From Planctomycetota bacterium (GTDB taxonomy: Bacteria; Planctomycetota; J058; JAJDCP01), in contig JAJDCP010000112.1 of assembly GCA_029260765.1 (NCBI GenBank), positions 24,743 to 88,742 of the forward strand: a DNA stretch of 64,000 nucleotides, written 5' to 3'. Positions 53,482-63,227 of the stretch are shown piece after piece (position 1 is the stretch's first letter; every line of letters begins with the position of its first letter). Made by a program: the position numbers and the translations under genes. A model generated the notes under the pieces. That model did no database searches. It saw nothing but the letters and a program-made list of their open reading frames with translations, and was not told the origin of the DNA.

Positions 53482-55272
53482 ACGCGTTCTCCGCGCCGGG
53501 GGTTTTTGCAGTTTCCCAAGAGAACGCGCGGCCTGTGCGGCCAGGTGCGGGCGGCTGCCATCTGCGGCCGCCTTGCCCAGCGGTTGGCAGGCTGCGCTGA
53601 GGCCGGATTCCCCCAGCGCCCGGGCTGCGTTGACGGCATCATCGATGTCGTCTGCAGACAGCAGCCGGGCCAGGATGGCGTTGGAGGCCTCGCAGCGGAC
53701 CTGACCCAGCCCCTCGATGGCGCGGGCCCGGACGCGTCCGTCACCATCCCGGAGCAGCGCCTCCAACAGAGGCACCACCTCCGACTGGGGATCTTCGGCC
53801 AGCACGACCGCCGAGGCCAGCCGCACCGCAGAGGCGGCGTCTGGCTTGCGCGCCGCGATCTCGGCCCGGGCACGGGCCGGATGCAGAGCGGCCAGCACCC
53901 GCAGGGCGCGGGCGCGGACGAGCACCGCCGCATCGTCCAGGCAAGCAGCCAGGGCATCCCCGGCATCAGTCGGCCGCAACCGGCCGATCGAATCGAGCGC
54001 CCTCAGACGGGTCTTGGCGTCGGCGGCCTGCAGCAACCTGCACAGCGCCGGGCCCACGCGCGGGTCCCGCAGATGGGCGAGTGATACCAGCGCCTCGCGG
54101 TGCACCTCTGGAGCCGGATCCGCCAGCGCCTGGCGCAAGCTGTGCAGACTGTGGGCGTCGCCGATGCGGCCCAGGGCGCGGATGACGGCGACCCGCACGC
54201 TGCTCTCGGGATCGTCGAGGCAACCGGCCAGCGCCGTCACCGCCCCACGGTCGGCTTGATGCCCGAGGACCCGCGCGGTTTCGCAGCGGACTGCCGGATC
54301 TTGATCGTCGAGCTGCTCGCGCAGCGCCATCCGCAAGCGTGGATCGTGCAGCTGCCCGAGAGCACGCACGATCTGTGTCCGCACCTCGGCGACAGGCTCG
54401 GCCTGCAGCGCCTCGAGCATGGTCCAGAACCAGGGGCGGCTGCCGGGATCCTTCAAGCACAACCTGCCCAGGAAGACAGCCGCGTTCTGACGCTCGGCGC
54501 GGGCGCCCAGGGTGAGATTGCGCAACGCGACCTGCAGCAGCGCCTCCGAATGCCCGTCGCGGACCAGGTGGTCGCTCTCAGAGCTCGCGGTGGTCAACAA
54601 ACCGGGCACCGCCAAGGCGGCGTCGAGCGGCGCCAGCGCGGCTTCTCCCATGCGCACCAGGCGCCGGCCTGCCAGCCTGGGGGCGGTGTTCATCGCCAGC
54701 ACGGTCTCGCGCAGCAGCAGCCAACGGTTCCAGCGGCGTACGACAGCGGTCACCAGCAAGCTGTAGATCATCAAGCGCACCGAGGCCACGATCGCACCGC
54801 CGGCCAGACCGTGATGGCGGATGTTGCGCAGATGCAGCCCGAAGATCTCGGGCAGGTCGAGGATGCTCTTGAAGGTGCAGTCGACTGTGTATAGCAGCCA
54901 ATCGACGTAGCCCAGGGGGCGGTCGTAGCTGAAGACCTCTTGCCCCTCCCACTGGTGGAAGGTCTGGAAGAGGAAGGCAAACACAAACAGCTGGCTGAGG
55001 TTGGCGAGCACCACCCAATACCAGCGCAGGGAGCGCCGGCGGGTCTGGATGCGGGCGGCCACGGCCATCGATGCCCGGCCGCGGATCAAGCGATCGAAGC
55101 GGAACTCATTGACGAAGTAACGCAGACTGTAGCTGAGGTTGGCGCAGAGCACGCCGAGCATCAGCACCAGGCCGTACACGGGCTCCAGCGACCGAAGCTG
55201 CCAGGCGGCCAGGAAAAGCAACAGGTAGATCGCGACGCGCAACAGCGCTTCGAGAACCAGGCGCCCTCGCAT
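53401..55272 (-). CDS. Membrane protein with cytoplasmic HEAT repeats
   Basis: A 623-residue protein. Four or five membrane helices occupy the first 190 residues (LLRVAIYLLLFLAAW, VYGLVLMLGVLCANLSY, WVVLANLSQLFVFAFLF, VRLMIYSLLVTAVV); the rest is a HEAT array (DDQDPAVRCETARVLGHQAD, DPESSVRVAVIRALGRIGDA). The last 27 or so residues (ASAAVSRRCGGSQRLRSCGQ) are the antisense reading of the duplicated HEAT fragment, so the native C-terminus has been replaced. Starts: ATG 55275 or 55272 after GAGG; the second has better spacing. Function unknown; probably a scaffold. Confidence 0.8.
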   Translation of the reverse strand: MRGRLVLEALLRVAIYLLLFLAAWQLRSLEPVYGLVLMLGVLCANLSYSLRYFVNEFRFDRLIRGRASMAVAARIQTRRRSLRWYWVVLANLSQLFVFAFLFQTFHQWEGQEVFSYDRPLGYVDWLLYTVDCTFKSILDLPEIFGLHLRNIRHHGLAGGAIVASVRLMIYSLLVTAVVRRWNRWLLLRETVLAMNTAPRLAGRRLVRMGEAALAPLDAALAVPGLLTTASSESDHLVRDGHSEALLQVALRNLTLGARAERQNAAVFLGRLCLKDPGSRPWFWTMLEALQAEPVAEVRTQIVRALGQLHDPRLRMALREQLDDQDPAVRCETARVLGHQADRGAVTALAGCLDDPESSVRVAVIRALGRIGDAHSLHSLRQALADPAPEVHREALVSLAHLRDPRVGPALCRLLQAADAKTRLRALDSIGRLRPTDAGDALAACLDDAAVLVRARALRVLAALHPARARAEIAARKPDAASAVRLASAVVLAEDPQSEVVPLLEALLRDGDGRVRARAIEGLGQVRCEASNAILARLLSADDIDDAVNAARALGESGLSAACQPLGKAAADGSRPHLAAQAARSLGKLQKPPARRTRGRKQPQASAAVSRRCGGSQRLRSCGQ

Positions 55273-55547
55273 CATGCACCTCGTGGGTAGCCGGAGCAGC
55301 CCCCGCAGGTGCTGCCCCGTCAGGTTTCGGGGAGAATTTCGACCGCTGCAGTCATCGGGATCTCCAAAGCTGCCACTCGGCAGGCATGGTGGCAAAATCC
55401 GTACCGGCCCCCTGCAATCTGACGCCAAGCAAGCAGACATGCGCCTGCACGCTGGGCAGGGCGACGTCTTGGCCGGCAGGCACTTGGTGTGGGGGACCTG
55501 TGGCGCGGAACGGGACACCTGCGCGCTCTACTTGTGGGTCGGTCAGC

Positions 55548-58500
55548 TCAACGCGGCGGCTGCACGCCGAAACAGCGCGCACGCTCGGCACTCCATAGCA
55601 CGACCGGAGGCCGCCGATCTGCGAAGCAGGCCACGCCGAAGTTGTCCGCCAACACCACAGCTCCGCGCTGTCCCGGCCGTGCAGGCAAGGCCGCCACTGC
55701 CCAGACCCCCTGGCTCCGCGTGCTTGACGCCCAACGAACGGTGCCGTCATGGTTCAGGCACACCAGACGTGACCTGTCTGCGCTCAACTCCGTGGCCAAC
55801 ACGAGCAGCTCTGCTTCGTGGCCCTCGTCCAGGTTGACCAACAGCGGAGCCCTGCGGATTCCGACCACAGGGCCGAGACGACGCGACCAGCGCACGCTGC
55901 CGTCCAGCGCGAGGACGTCGATGTTGAGGCGATCGACCACCACAAGCTCGCTGCTGCCGTCACCGTCGAGGTCGCCGAACTGCGGTGGAAGCTCGCAATG
56001 CGCCATCGGGCGGTGCCAGAGCAGCGCACCGGAGCCGTCGAAGCAATACAGACCGGAGCGTTGCGAGCCGAGCACGGCATACACGGTTCCGTGCACGAGG
56101 GCGCTGACGCAGAAGAGCTCTCCGTCCATGGCAAGACCGACAGGCCGTCGCCAGGCCACGGTTCCGTCCACTGTCAGACCCACCAGATCCCCGGACTCGG
56201 AGACTGCCAGAAACGCCGCTGCCTCCCCGGCAGAGGTTTGCAGGGCAAAGACCCGGGCCAGATCCCCGGGCAGCTCCCAGCGGTCGACTCCGTCGAAGCC
56301 GGTCCGACGCACCCTGCCTTCCGGATCCACGGCGAAGAACCCTGTGGAGTCCACGTCCGCGCCCGACACGTAGCGCAGGTTCCGCGTCCAGAGCAGCCCC
56401 CCATCGGCCACCAGGCAATGGAGCGAGTCCTTGTCTTGAAGCAGAATACGGGACTCCAGCGCAGACCGGGCCACGAGCGAGCCACCCACCTCTGCGCGCC
56501 AGAGCAAGTCGCCACCATGCCCCAGGGCCACGGCCATGGCGCCTTCGAACGCATACACCCAATGGGGTAGCTCAGCGGGAAAACGGGTCGCGCGCATGCT
56601 GGCCTCGATGGCCGGATGCCCGGGCCAGCGGCTCAACACACCTCCGTCTTCGTCGAAGCGTATGCCCGCGCCTCTCTCGGTCACCACCTCGATCACGTTT
56701 CCTTGTTCGACACGCAGGCCCCGAGGTTCGGAGATGCAAGCCTCCCAGCGACGACCTGCAGGCAAAGGCAGACAATGCAGGATCCCCGCGTGGTCGGCGA
56801 CGATGACCTCAAACTTACCGTCCCCTTCGAGATCGACAACCTGAGGCTCCCGGTCCACCCAGGCTTCCAGCCGGCAGCGCAGCAGCGGCTCACCTCGATC
56901 CGCTGCCAACAGCAACAGCTCTCCCGCCTCGGAAACGGCCAGCAGCTCACAAGCCTCGCCATCATCGCTGTCAAGCAATACCGGGGCCGCGCCGAAACCA
57001 GCCGCGTCCGGAAAGTCCCAGAGCCGCTTCCCCCGAGCATCCAGGGCGACGATGCCTGCGTCGGTCGCGACGAAGACATCGCTGCCCGCCAACGCAGGCG
57101 AGCTCAAGACTTCGCCGCCCAATGGGGTCCGCCAGAGCTCTTTCCCCAGGCTGTCCCAACAGAGCAACGTGCCATCGTCGCAACCAAGCAGGATCTCCAG
57201 TGCGCCGTCTCCGTCCAGGTCTCCGACCGCAGGCGCGGCGAAGGCCTCCCCTGGCAACTCCGCGCTCCATAGCGGCACGCCCCCGCCATCGAGGCATACC
57301 AGCCGGTCGCCACAGGCCTGCAGGACGGCCGGAAGGCCCTGCACAAGGCTCACGACTCCCAGCGGCGGCGCGCTGGCAGGGCTGGGCAAGCTGTGCCACC
57401 AGAGCAACGCACCCCAGGCATCCAAGCAGGCCAGCTCGCTGCGCCCCCCGGCCAACACCTCCAGCCGTCCGTCCCCGTCGAGATCGACTCCAGCCAAGCC
57501 CGACATCCCGGCCATCGCCAGCTCATACTCCCAGACCCGGCGGCCCTCCGCGTCGAGGCATACCAGCCCCGCCTCGCGGTCAAAGACCACTTCGAGCTGA
57601 CCGTCCCCGTCGATATCCAACGGCAAAGGGTGCGAGCGGGTGACCGCGCCGAGGGGCACCTGCCAAAGCAGGCTCCCTTGCGCGTCGAAGCAGCAGGCCC
57701 CCTCGCTGGTGGCCAGCAGAACCTCGAGCAGCCCGTCGCCGTCGAGGTCGACACACAGCGGGCTGGAGTGGTGGTCCCGTGGGATCCTGCTGATCCAACG
57801 TGCGGGCTCGGCATGCGGAACGAGCCATGCGGTCTCGAGCCTCTCGAGCTCGAGCGGCAGTCCACGCACCATCTCTCCGTGGCGGCCCACGAACACCCGC
57901 CAGGATCCAGGCGCCAGCCGCAGCGCCTCGTCAGCCAGCTGACGCCGCACAAGTGGCCAGGCTGCCGCAGATGGGCGGGCATAGACCTCTGCCGTCGCGA
58001 AAGCCTCGGCGCCATCGAACTGCACCCTGCCCATCATGTCCTCGAGGCGCCGCCGCAAGCTGCCGGGCTGCACGCTTCCCTGCACGACGATCAGCGTCTC
58101 ACCGGCCGGATCGCTGAAGCCGTCCAGCTCGAACTGCACCCGGTAGCTGCCTTGCGAGAGCGTGTCGGAAGCGGGCGCGACCAGGCGCCGCACGGGTGTG
58201 CCGTCGAGCCCTGTGATCGCGACTGTTGCGCCTTCGGGCTGGGAATGGAAGAACCAGGTCTCAAAGCGCGGCACGTGGACCAGTTTGCCGCCCACATGGC
58301 CTCGGGCCTCTCCCCAGGCCACGGTCAGCTCCTGCGCGATCGGCTGAAATGGGGGCCGCAACAGGCGCAGCTCGTAGTCGCCCGGCTCCAAAGTGAGCGT
58401 ATGGGGCGTCCGTTCCGGCTGCAGAACCCCGTTCAGCCAGATCTCCGAGCCCGCAGGCTCGGTGTCGAGGGGCAGCAACACGGGCTTGGTGTACAGCCAG

Positions 58501-59891
58501 AGCAAGCCGCCGGCGATGCCCGCGAGCAGAACCAGCACCACGCCACGCAACAGCCCCTGGCGCAGACGCCGGCTGCGGCGCTCCTGCCGCAAGCGGCGCC
58601 GGGCGGCTTCCACCAACCCCCGCAGCTCGCGGGCCGCAGGGGAAGCCTGGGGCAGGGCTGCCGCCTGGGCCTCTGCGAGTCCCAGGTCTCCATACCCCAT
58701 CGCGCTGCGGGCAAAACTGAGCCGTGCGTCGATGACTGCTTGCTGCGCTTGCGGATTGTCCGGCCACAGCTTCAACGCTTGTTGCAGCTCGGCCACCACC
58801 AGCGCAAAATCACGGTACAGGCGGTTGCGCTCCGGACCCCGCAGCGGCCCGGCTGCTTGTTTCTGGCACTCCAACAGGCCCACCGTCGCATCAGCGCTCA
58901 GGGCCAGGCTCTGCTTGTGCCGCAGGAAGTCCCGCAGCGCGCTCTGTAATTCTGAGACCCCCGCGATACGATCCTCCGGCTCGCGCGCCAGCGCCCGCGC
59001 GACCAGGGCTCGCAGCTCAGCGGGCACGTGCTCAGGCAGGGGTTTGTAGCGGGCGAGACTGGCAGCGAGCAGGGTCTCGATCAGGCTGGGCTGTTGGTGC
59101 GGAGAGTGGCCGGCCAATATCCGGTAGAGGAGCCCGCCCAACAGGTAGATGTCGGAGGCAGGACCGACCTTCTCGCCGCTGCCGTTGGCCAGCTCAGGCG
59201 GCATGTAGTGCGGCGTGCCACAGGGTTCGCTGATGTCGCGCACGTGGCGCAGCTTGCTGCCCGCCGGCTGCGCGCCGAAGGCCGCGGCCAGGCCCCAGTC
59301 CATCACCAGCACCTCGCCAAAGCTGCCGAGCATCACATTGGCGGGCTTGAGGTCGTTGTGGACGATGCCTCGGCTGTGGGCAAAAGCGATGGCGTTGCAG
59401 ACCTGCAGCAGGACGTCGAGGTGCTCGTCGACCGCCTCGGGATGCTCGCGCAGAGACCGCTGCCAGCTGTTCCCCTCGACCAGCTTCATCACCAACGCCG
59501 GCTGCCCGTCGGCGCACTGACGCAGATCGTGCACCGGCACGATGTTGGGATGCTCGAGTCGCCCACTGACCAGGGCCTCGGAGAGGAAATCGCGCCGCAC
59601 CTCGGGGCGTTGGCCCGCGTCGGGGTGCACGATCTTGACCGCTACCTTGCGGTCGAGGCTGGCCTGGCGGGCCGCGAAGATGACACCCATGCCCCCCTGA
59701 CCGACAGGATCTGCCAGGGTCAGACCTTCGATGTGCGGCCCGCCAGCCCCTCCCTGCGGTGGAGAGTGGCGACCGGGCCGAAAGCTGGCATCCGGCGCGA
59801 GCTGGCTCAGATCGGCGCGCGGCCCCAGGCTGCGCCGCCAAAGCGCAGCCAGACTGGCCCGCAGGGTCTCCTCCTCCGAGTCCGGCTGCAT
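55548..59891 (-). CDS. Ser/Thr kinase with PEGA and FG-GAP/PQQ-like repeats
   Basis: A 1447-residue transmembrane kinase. The kinase domain (about 57-320) has GQGGMGVIF (64-72), K86 in VAVKIV, then HNDLKPAN (178-185) where HRD normally stands, and DWGLA (198-202). A membrane helix near 435-455 (GVVLVLLAGIAGGLLWLY) leads to a PEGA-like domain (LDTEPAGSEIWLNG). From about 690 to 1420 there is a long propeller-type array with Ca-binding FG-GAP motifs (VDLDGDGLLEVLLA, LDIDGDGQLEVVF, GDLDGDGALEILLG, GDLDGDGSSELVVV) alternating with PQQ-like strands (LYCFDGSGALLWHRP). The exterior propeller is a likely ligand sensor. GGGAG lies 3 bases before ATG 59891. Confidence 0.9.
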   Translation of the reverse strand: MQPDSEEETLRASLAALWRRSLGPRADLSQLAPDASFRPGRHSPPQGGAGGPHIEGLTLADPVGQGGMGVIFAARQASLDRKVAVKIVHPDAGQRPEVRRDFLSEALVSGRLEHPNIVPVHDLRQCADGQPALVMKLVEGNSWQRSLREHPEAVDEHLDVLLQVCNAIAFAHSRGIVHNDLKPANVMLGSFGEVLVMDWGLAAAFGAQPAGSKLRHVRDISEPCGTPHYMPPELANGSGEKVGPASDIYLLGGLLYRILAGHSPHQQPSLIETLLAASLARYKPLPEHVPAELRALVARALAREPEDRIAGVSELQSALRDFLRHKQSLALSADATVGLLECQKQAAGPLRGPERNRLYRDFALVVAELQQALKLWPDNPQAQQAVIDARLSFARSAMGYGDLGLAEAQAAALPQASPAARELRGLVEAARRRLRQERRSRRLRQGLLRGVVLVLLAGIAGGLLWLYTKPVLLPLDTEPAGSEIWLNGVLQPERTPHTLTLEPGDYELRLLRPPFQPIAQELTVAWGEARGHVGGKLVHVPRFETWFFHSQPEGATVAITGLDGTPVRRLVAPASDTLSQGSYRVQFELDGFSDPAGETLIVVQGSVQPGSLRRRLEDMMGRVQFDGAEAFATAEVYARPSAAAWPLVRRQLADEALRLAPGSWRVFVGRHGEMVRGLPLELERLETAWLVPHAEPARWISRIPRDHHSSPLCVDLDGDGLLEVLLATSEGACCFDAQGSLLWQVPLGAVTRSHPLPLDIDGDGQLEVVFDREAGLVCLDAEGRRVWEYELAMAGMSGLAGVDLDGDGRLEVLAGGRSELACLDAWGALLWWHSLPSPASAPPLGVVSLVQGLPAVLQACGDRLVCLDGGGVPLWSAELPGEAFAAPAVGDLDGDGALEILLGCDDGTLLCWDSLGKELWRTPLGGEVLSSPALAGSDVFVATDAGIVALDARGKRLWDFPDAAGFGAAPVLLDSDDGEACELLAVSEAGELLLLAADRGEPLLRCRLEAWVDREPQVVDLEGDGKFEVIVADHAGILHCLPLPAGRRWEACISEPRGLRVEQGNVIEVVTERGAGIRFDEDGGVLSRWPGHPAIEASMRATRFPAELPHWVYAFEGAMAVALGHGGDLLWRAEVGGSLVARSALESRILLQDKDSLHCLVADGGLLWTRNLRYVSGADVDSTGFFAVDPEGRVRRTGFDGVDRWELPGDLARVFALQTSAGEAAAFLAVSESGDLVGLTVDGTVAWRRPVGLAMDGELFCVSALVHGTVYAVLGSQRSGLYCFDGSGALLWHRPMAHCELPPQFGDLDGDGSSELVVVDRLNIDVLALDGSVRWSRRLGPVVGIRRAPLLVNLDEGHEAELLVLATELSADRSRLVCLNHDGTVRWASSTRSQGVWAVAALPARPGQRGAVVLADNFGVACFADRRPPVVLWSAERARCFGVQPPR

Positions 59892-59969
59892 GGCGCTCCC
59901 ATTGAGGTTCAGGCTCAGGGCCCGGTGCCCGTGACCCTCGGCATGGCGGGTGGACTCTGGCTCTGCTCG

Positions 59970-60797
59970 TCAGTCGCTGGGCGTGCGCCGCAGGCCCGCC
60001 GGGATGGAACGCAGCAATCCCCACAGGCTCGGGATCAGGAACCCGGTGCGCTGCTTCCAGGCCGCGTGTTCGGGGTAGCGCGCCATCGACGCTTCTTTAT
60101 GCAACATATTGACCAGGAAGACCTGCGTCCACACCAGCGCGCACGCTGCCCACGGCAGCCAATGCTGAGCCAGCAGGTTGAAGGCCGAGTACATCAGCAC
60201 TTCGCCGAAATAGTTCGGGTTGCGGCTCAGCGCGAACATGCCGTCGGTGATCAGCTGCCGGGGGCGTTGATGTTTGAGCACATAGTACTTCTGCGCATCC
60301 GCCACGAAGTGGAAGAAGGCGCCGATCAAGAAGCACACCACCGCTGCGAAGGCGACCGGCAAGGGGAGCGTCTCGGCGCTGCCCCAGCCGCCTGGCACCA
60401 TCGTGCCCAACGGCGTCAAGATGATCAGGGGCGCCAGAAAGTAGAGCCCCAACGGAAAGACGAACACCGCAATCGTGGAGGAAACGCTGGCCTTGCCCGT
60501 CCAGCTGGGATCGCCGAAGGCGACATCTTTGGCGACCCACATGATCCCGTAGATGCCGTGCAGCGCCAGGTAGAGCCAGGCCGCCAGCGTGAAGTTGGCG
60601 GTGTACAGCATCAGGGCCAGAACCACCGGTCCCACCATAAACTTGTGCAGGTTGATGACCTGCCGAGGTTGGAACAGGCCTGCGCCCCCGGGGATGCGGT
60701 GCATGTACCAGTCATTGAAGCGGCGCACCGCGCCCGCTGCACGCATCACCGGCCCAACCCGGGTCGCCTGGCCTGCTTGGGCAGTCGTGGTTTCCAT
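59970..60797 (-). CDS. DUF1295 / isoprenylcysteine-methyltransferase-like membrane protein
   Basis: A 275-residue membrane protein with six to seven helices. The C-terminal signature is typical of DUF1295 and the related steroid 5-alpha-reductase/ICMT superfamily: DAQKYYVLKHQRPRQLITDG, MFALSRNPNYFGE and HKEASMARYPEHAAW. Members use SAM or NADPH on lipid substrates; which applies here is unclear. ATG 60797 has GAGAGG 5-6 bases upstream. It may be transcribed with the kinase gene downstream (78-base gap). Confidence 0.8.
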   Translation of the reverse strand: METTTAQAGQATRVGPVMRAAGAVRRFNDWYMHRIPGGAGLFQPRQVINLHKFMVGPVVLALMLYTANFTLAAWLYLALHGIYGIMWVAKDVAFGDPSWTGKASVSSTIAVFVFPLGLYFLAPLIILTPLGTMVPGGWGSAETLPLPVAFAAVVCFLIGAFFHFVADAQKYYVLKHQRPRQLITDGMFALSRNPNYFGEVLMYSAFNLLAQHWLPWAACALVWTQVFLVNMLHKEASMARYPEHAAWKQRTGFLIPSLWGLLRSIPAGLRRTPSD

Positions 60798-60886
60798 GGG
60801 TGCCTCTCGCTGGAATGTCCGGAGCCTCGAGCCTGTCCGTCAAGGTTACAGCGCGCGGATGGGGAATTCCAGCCCCGGACCTCCCG

Positions 60887-61280
60887 TCAAGGGGCCTCGA
60901 CGGGTACGAGCGTCAACCGGGTCGCCACCACCTGGCGGGGAATCGTCAGACACGGGCCGGCATCGTCATGCCACAGGGAGACCTTCCGCAGCACGTCGAG
61001 GCTGCAGGTCTGACCGATCTGGTCTTCAGTCAGCAACCTGCGCAACGCATCGACACCCTCGACGGGACGTCCGGCCAGGGCGACGATGATGTCCCCTGTG
61101 CGGAGGCCGCCCCGCCGGGCGGGGCCTTTCTTCTCGATCGACACCACGCGGATGCCTTGCGCGCTGGCCAGTTTGCGCAGCCGCACGACCCGCCTGGGGA
61201 TGCGCGTGGTCTGGCCGGCGAAGCCGAGCCATCCGCGGCGGACGCGGCCGTCGCGCTCCGCGATCCGCCATCGGCCTCGC
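60887..61280 (-). pseudogene. PDZ-domain remnant of an HtrA/DegP-type protease
   Basis: The frame keeps DGRVRRGWLGFAGQTTRIPR, IRVVSIEKKGPARRGGLRTG, DIIVALAGRPVEGVDALRRL and LTEDQIGQTCSLDVLR, the PDZ domain that follows the protease domain in HtrA-like enzymes. The trypsin-like domain (His, Asp, GNSGG Ser) is absent; sequence further upstream is Arg-rich junk without a ribosome site. A 5'-truncated tail. The stop is TGA (60889-60887). Confidence 0.75.
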
Positions 61281-61691
61281 GGTCGGCCTTCGCGATCCCG
61301 GTCGGCCTCGGAAACGACCCTAGACAATCGTGGGGCTGTGCAAACTTCCCGACCCCGAGTCGCCCAATCGGTACCCGGGTCTCGGATCTCGGACGTCGCA
61401 CAACAGGGTCGAAGCTGTTCACCGAGTCGGGTCCGGCCAAGACATGCTCCGGGCGAGTCGATCCGACTTCGTTTTGACCGCCCAGGCAATGGTGTGGCCA
61501 AACCCGAGGTGCAAAATCGCCGAACTCCAGGCTAGGGGGCGCTGTGCGTATCGGCCCTGCAAGAGAATCGAGGCAGCCTAGCCACTACACGCGAGCTCTA
61601 CAGCGATGCACCGCTCTGAGCTCGAGGCGGACTGTGACATGGTCTGGCGAATCCAGCCACTGGCGCAGCGACCTCGCCTGCGTAGCCGCCT
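61281..61691. other. Gap without recognisable gene
   Basis: About 410 bases between the HtrA remnant and the GGDEF gene. I see no start with a ribosome site, no family motif and no terminator. Confidence 0.5.
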
Positions 61692-62321
61692 TCAACCGAT
61701 GGACAGCTTGCCACGGCCCGTCCGTCGCGCCTGCGCGAGCGCCTCCCCGGCTCGTACCAGCAGTGCGCTGAGCTCCTTGTCGTCTGGAGCCATGCCCGTG
61801 ATCCCGAAACTGGCTGTCATGCGGGACCGGCGCTTGCCGAAGCGGAATTGCGTGCCGCGGATCTCTGTTTGCAGGCGCCGCGCCACGACTTGCGCACCGC
61901 CGAGGTCGGTCTCAGGCATCAGGATCGCAATACGGCCGGCGGCCACACGCGCACTGAGATCTGCCGAGCGCACGAAGTGCTGGATCCGGCTGCAGGTCTG
62001 TTGCAGCAGCTCAGCCCCGGCGACCCTGCCGTGTTCGTCCTGGAAGGCCTTGAATCCGTCGAGCTCGAGCAAACACAAGCTCAGATCCCGGTCGTGGCGT
62101 TGGCTCAGGTCCAGGCTCTTCTGACCGAGCTCGAACAGCAGCGCGCGGCTGTACAGACCGGTCAGCGGATCGCGCGTCGCAGGACCCGTCCCCTCCGGCT
62201 CTGCCGGCTCGCGGGGGGCCTTGCGGGGCCATCGGGAATAGCACACCCACGCGGCCACCAAAGTGCCGGCCAGCACACTTGCAGTCCAGAGAATCTGGGA
62301 AGCCACCGCGGTCAAGGGCAT
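61692..62321 (-). CDS. Membrane-anchored degenerate GGDEF-domain protein
   Basis: A 209-residue protein: one N-terminal membrane helix (ILWTASVLAGTLVAAWVCYS) and a diguanylate-cyclase-like domain starting with the usual RDPLTGLYSRALLFE. The metal strand reads LLELDGFKAFQDEHG, and the GGDEF signature is replaced by AAGRI (ARVAAGRIAILMPETD). The later MTASFGIT strand is normal. Without GGDEF it should not make c-di-GMP; it may bind a nucleotide or a partner. ATG 62321 has a weak ribosome site; an in-frame TTG at 62384 would add 21 residues. It stands alone. Confidence 0.8.
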   Translation of the reverse strand: MPLTAVASQILWTASVLAGTLVAAWVCYSRWPRKAPREPAEPEGTGPATRDPLTGLYSRALLFELGQKSLDLSQRHDRDLSLCLLELDGFKAFQDEHGRVAGAELLQQTCSRIQHFVRSADLSARVAAGRIAILMPETDLGGAQVVARRLQTEIRGTQFRFGKRRSRMTASFGITGMAPDDKELSALLVRAGEALAQARRTGRGKLSIG

Positions 62322-62646
62322 ATCCAAAACTCGGGAAGGGGTCGACAATCTTTGAAGTTTCGGCGTTTTCTTCTCAGTTTGCAACTGTGCTACAAGTCGT
62401 TGCGCGAGAAGACGTCTGTGGCGCGCTGGTGAACAGCCGACCTTCGGCGATGGGCGCCCGTGGGTTCGGGAACGATGCCGGGGGTTCGGGCGCGTAGCAG
62501 CCGACGGTCCGGATCCAGTGCTCCGGACACGCCCTCAGAGCCCACAGTGCTCGCTTTGATGGACGGCCTTTGTCGGCTGCGACGGCCACAGAGACCTGGG
62601 GATGTTCCGCTCGAGCTAGCCAGCCCCTGTAGCGGCGCGCTGTGAG

Positions 62647-62866
62647 AGGCTGTCTCAGGGAACACGATTTCGCCATACAATCGCTTTGGGTTGTCATGTA
62701 GGGGCGGGGTTTACCCCCGCCCGCTGGAGAGCGAAGCGTCCGAGTCCTCGAGGTGTAAACCCCTCCCCTACAAAGAGCAAAGTCTGTTTTTTTCCCTGAG
62801 TCGCAGGAAGCGGAGGTTGCCCTCAGACATCAATCCCACGCCTCCAGACGTTCCCTGAGACAGCCT
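62647..62866. repeat. Element with 17-bp perfect terminal inverted repeats
   Basis: AGGCTGTCTCAGGGAAC (62647-62663) is the exact reverse complement of GTTCCCTGAGACAGCCT (62850-62866). Nested inside is a second inverted pair, GTAGGGG-C-GGGGTTTAC (about 62698-62714) against GTAAACCCC-T-CCCCTAC (about 62754-62770), with one mismatch. The 220-bp element has no coding capacity and resembles a MITE or palindromic repeat. Confidence 0.75.
62698..62723 (+). repeat. Palindromic GTAGGGGCGGGGTTTAC repeat, copy 1
   Basis: The segment can fold as GGGCGGGG-TTTA-CCCCCGCCC. The same 26 or so bases recur at 63967-63992. Confidence 0.8.
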
Positions 62867-62867
62867 C

Positions 62868-62935
62868 CGTGAGCGCCGGAAGGAGCTTTGGCAGAGGTTG
62901 CATCCAGGGGTTCTGAGTGCACCCATACGGATCGG
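62868..62935 (-). repeat. Dispersed repeat copy 3 (inverted, first half)
   Basis: On the minus strand: CCGATCCGTATGGGTGCACT, then CCTGGATGCAACCTCTGCCA and AAGCTCCTTCCGGCGCTCA, matching 32591-32655. It abuts the right inverted repeat of the neighbouring element. A GTCAGGAGCTCTGGAGTC motif identical to the right end of the 32.6-kb element occurs at 63040-63057. Confidence 0.7.
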
Positions 62936-63227
62936 TCCTCTCTGGCGCTCGCAGAGCGCCCTGGTCATAGACCGACGCTACAGGCGGTTCTCAGCAGATC
63001 GAAGGCAGGGACCAGCCCTGACCGAAGTCTCCTGTCCAGGTCAGGAGCTCTGGAGTCTGTCTCTACCTGACGCCAGCTTTCAGCCTGAGGCCGCACATGC
63101 TGCTGCTGTTGTTGTTCTGACTGGCCCAGTTCTGCTGCTTGGCCGGCTCGCCTCCCGAGCCGCCCCCATTCGGGGTAGCAGGTCCGCATGCGGGCCCATG
63201 CATTTTCGGGCGTGAGTGTCCGGTTTC

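Noticed and set aside
52702..54084. 460-codon plus-strand frame across the HEAT duplication
   Set aside because: Frame-shifted reading of HEAT and repeat DNA, then antisense to the membrane HEAT gene.
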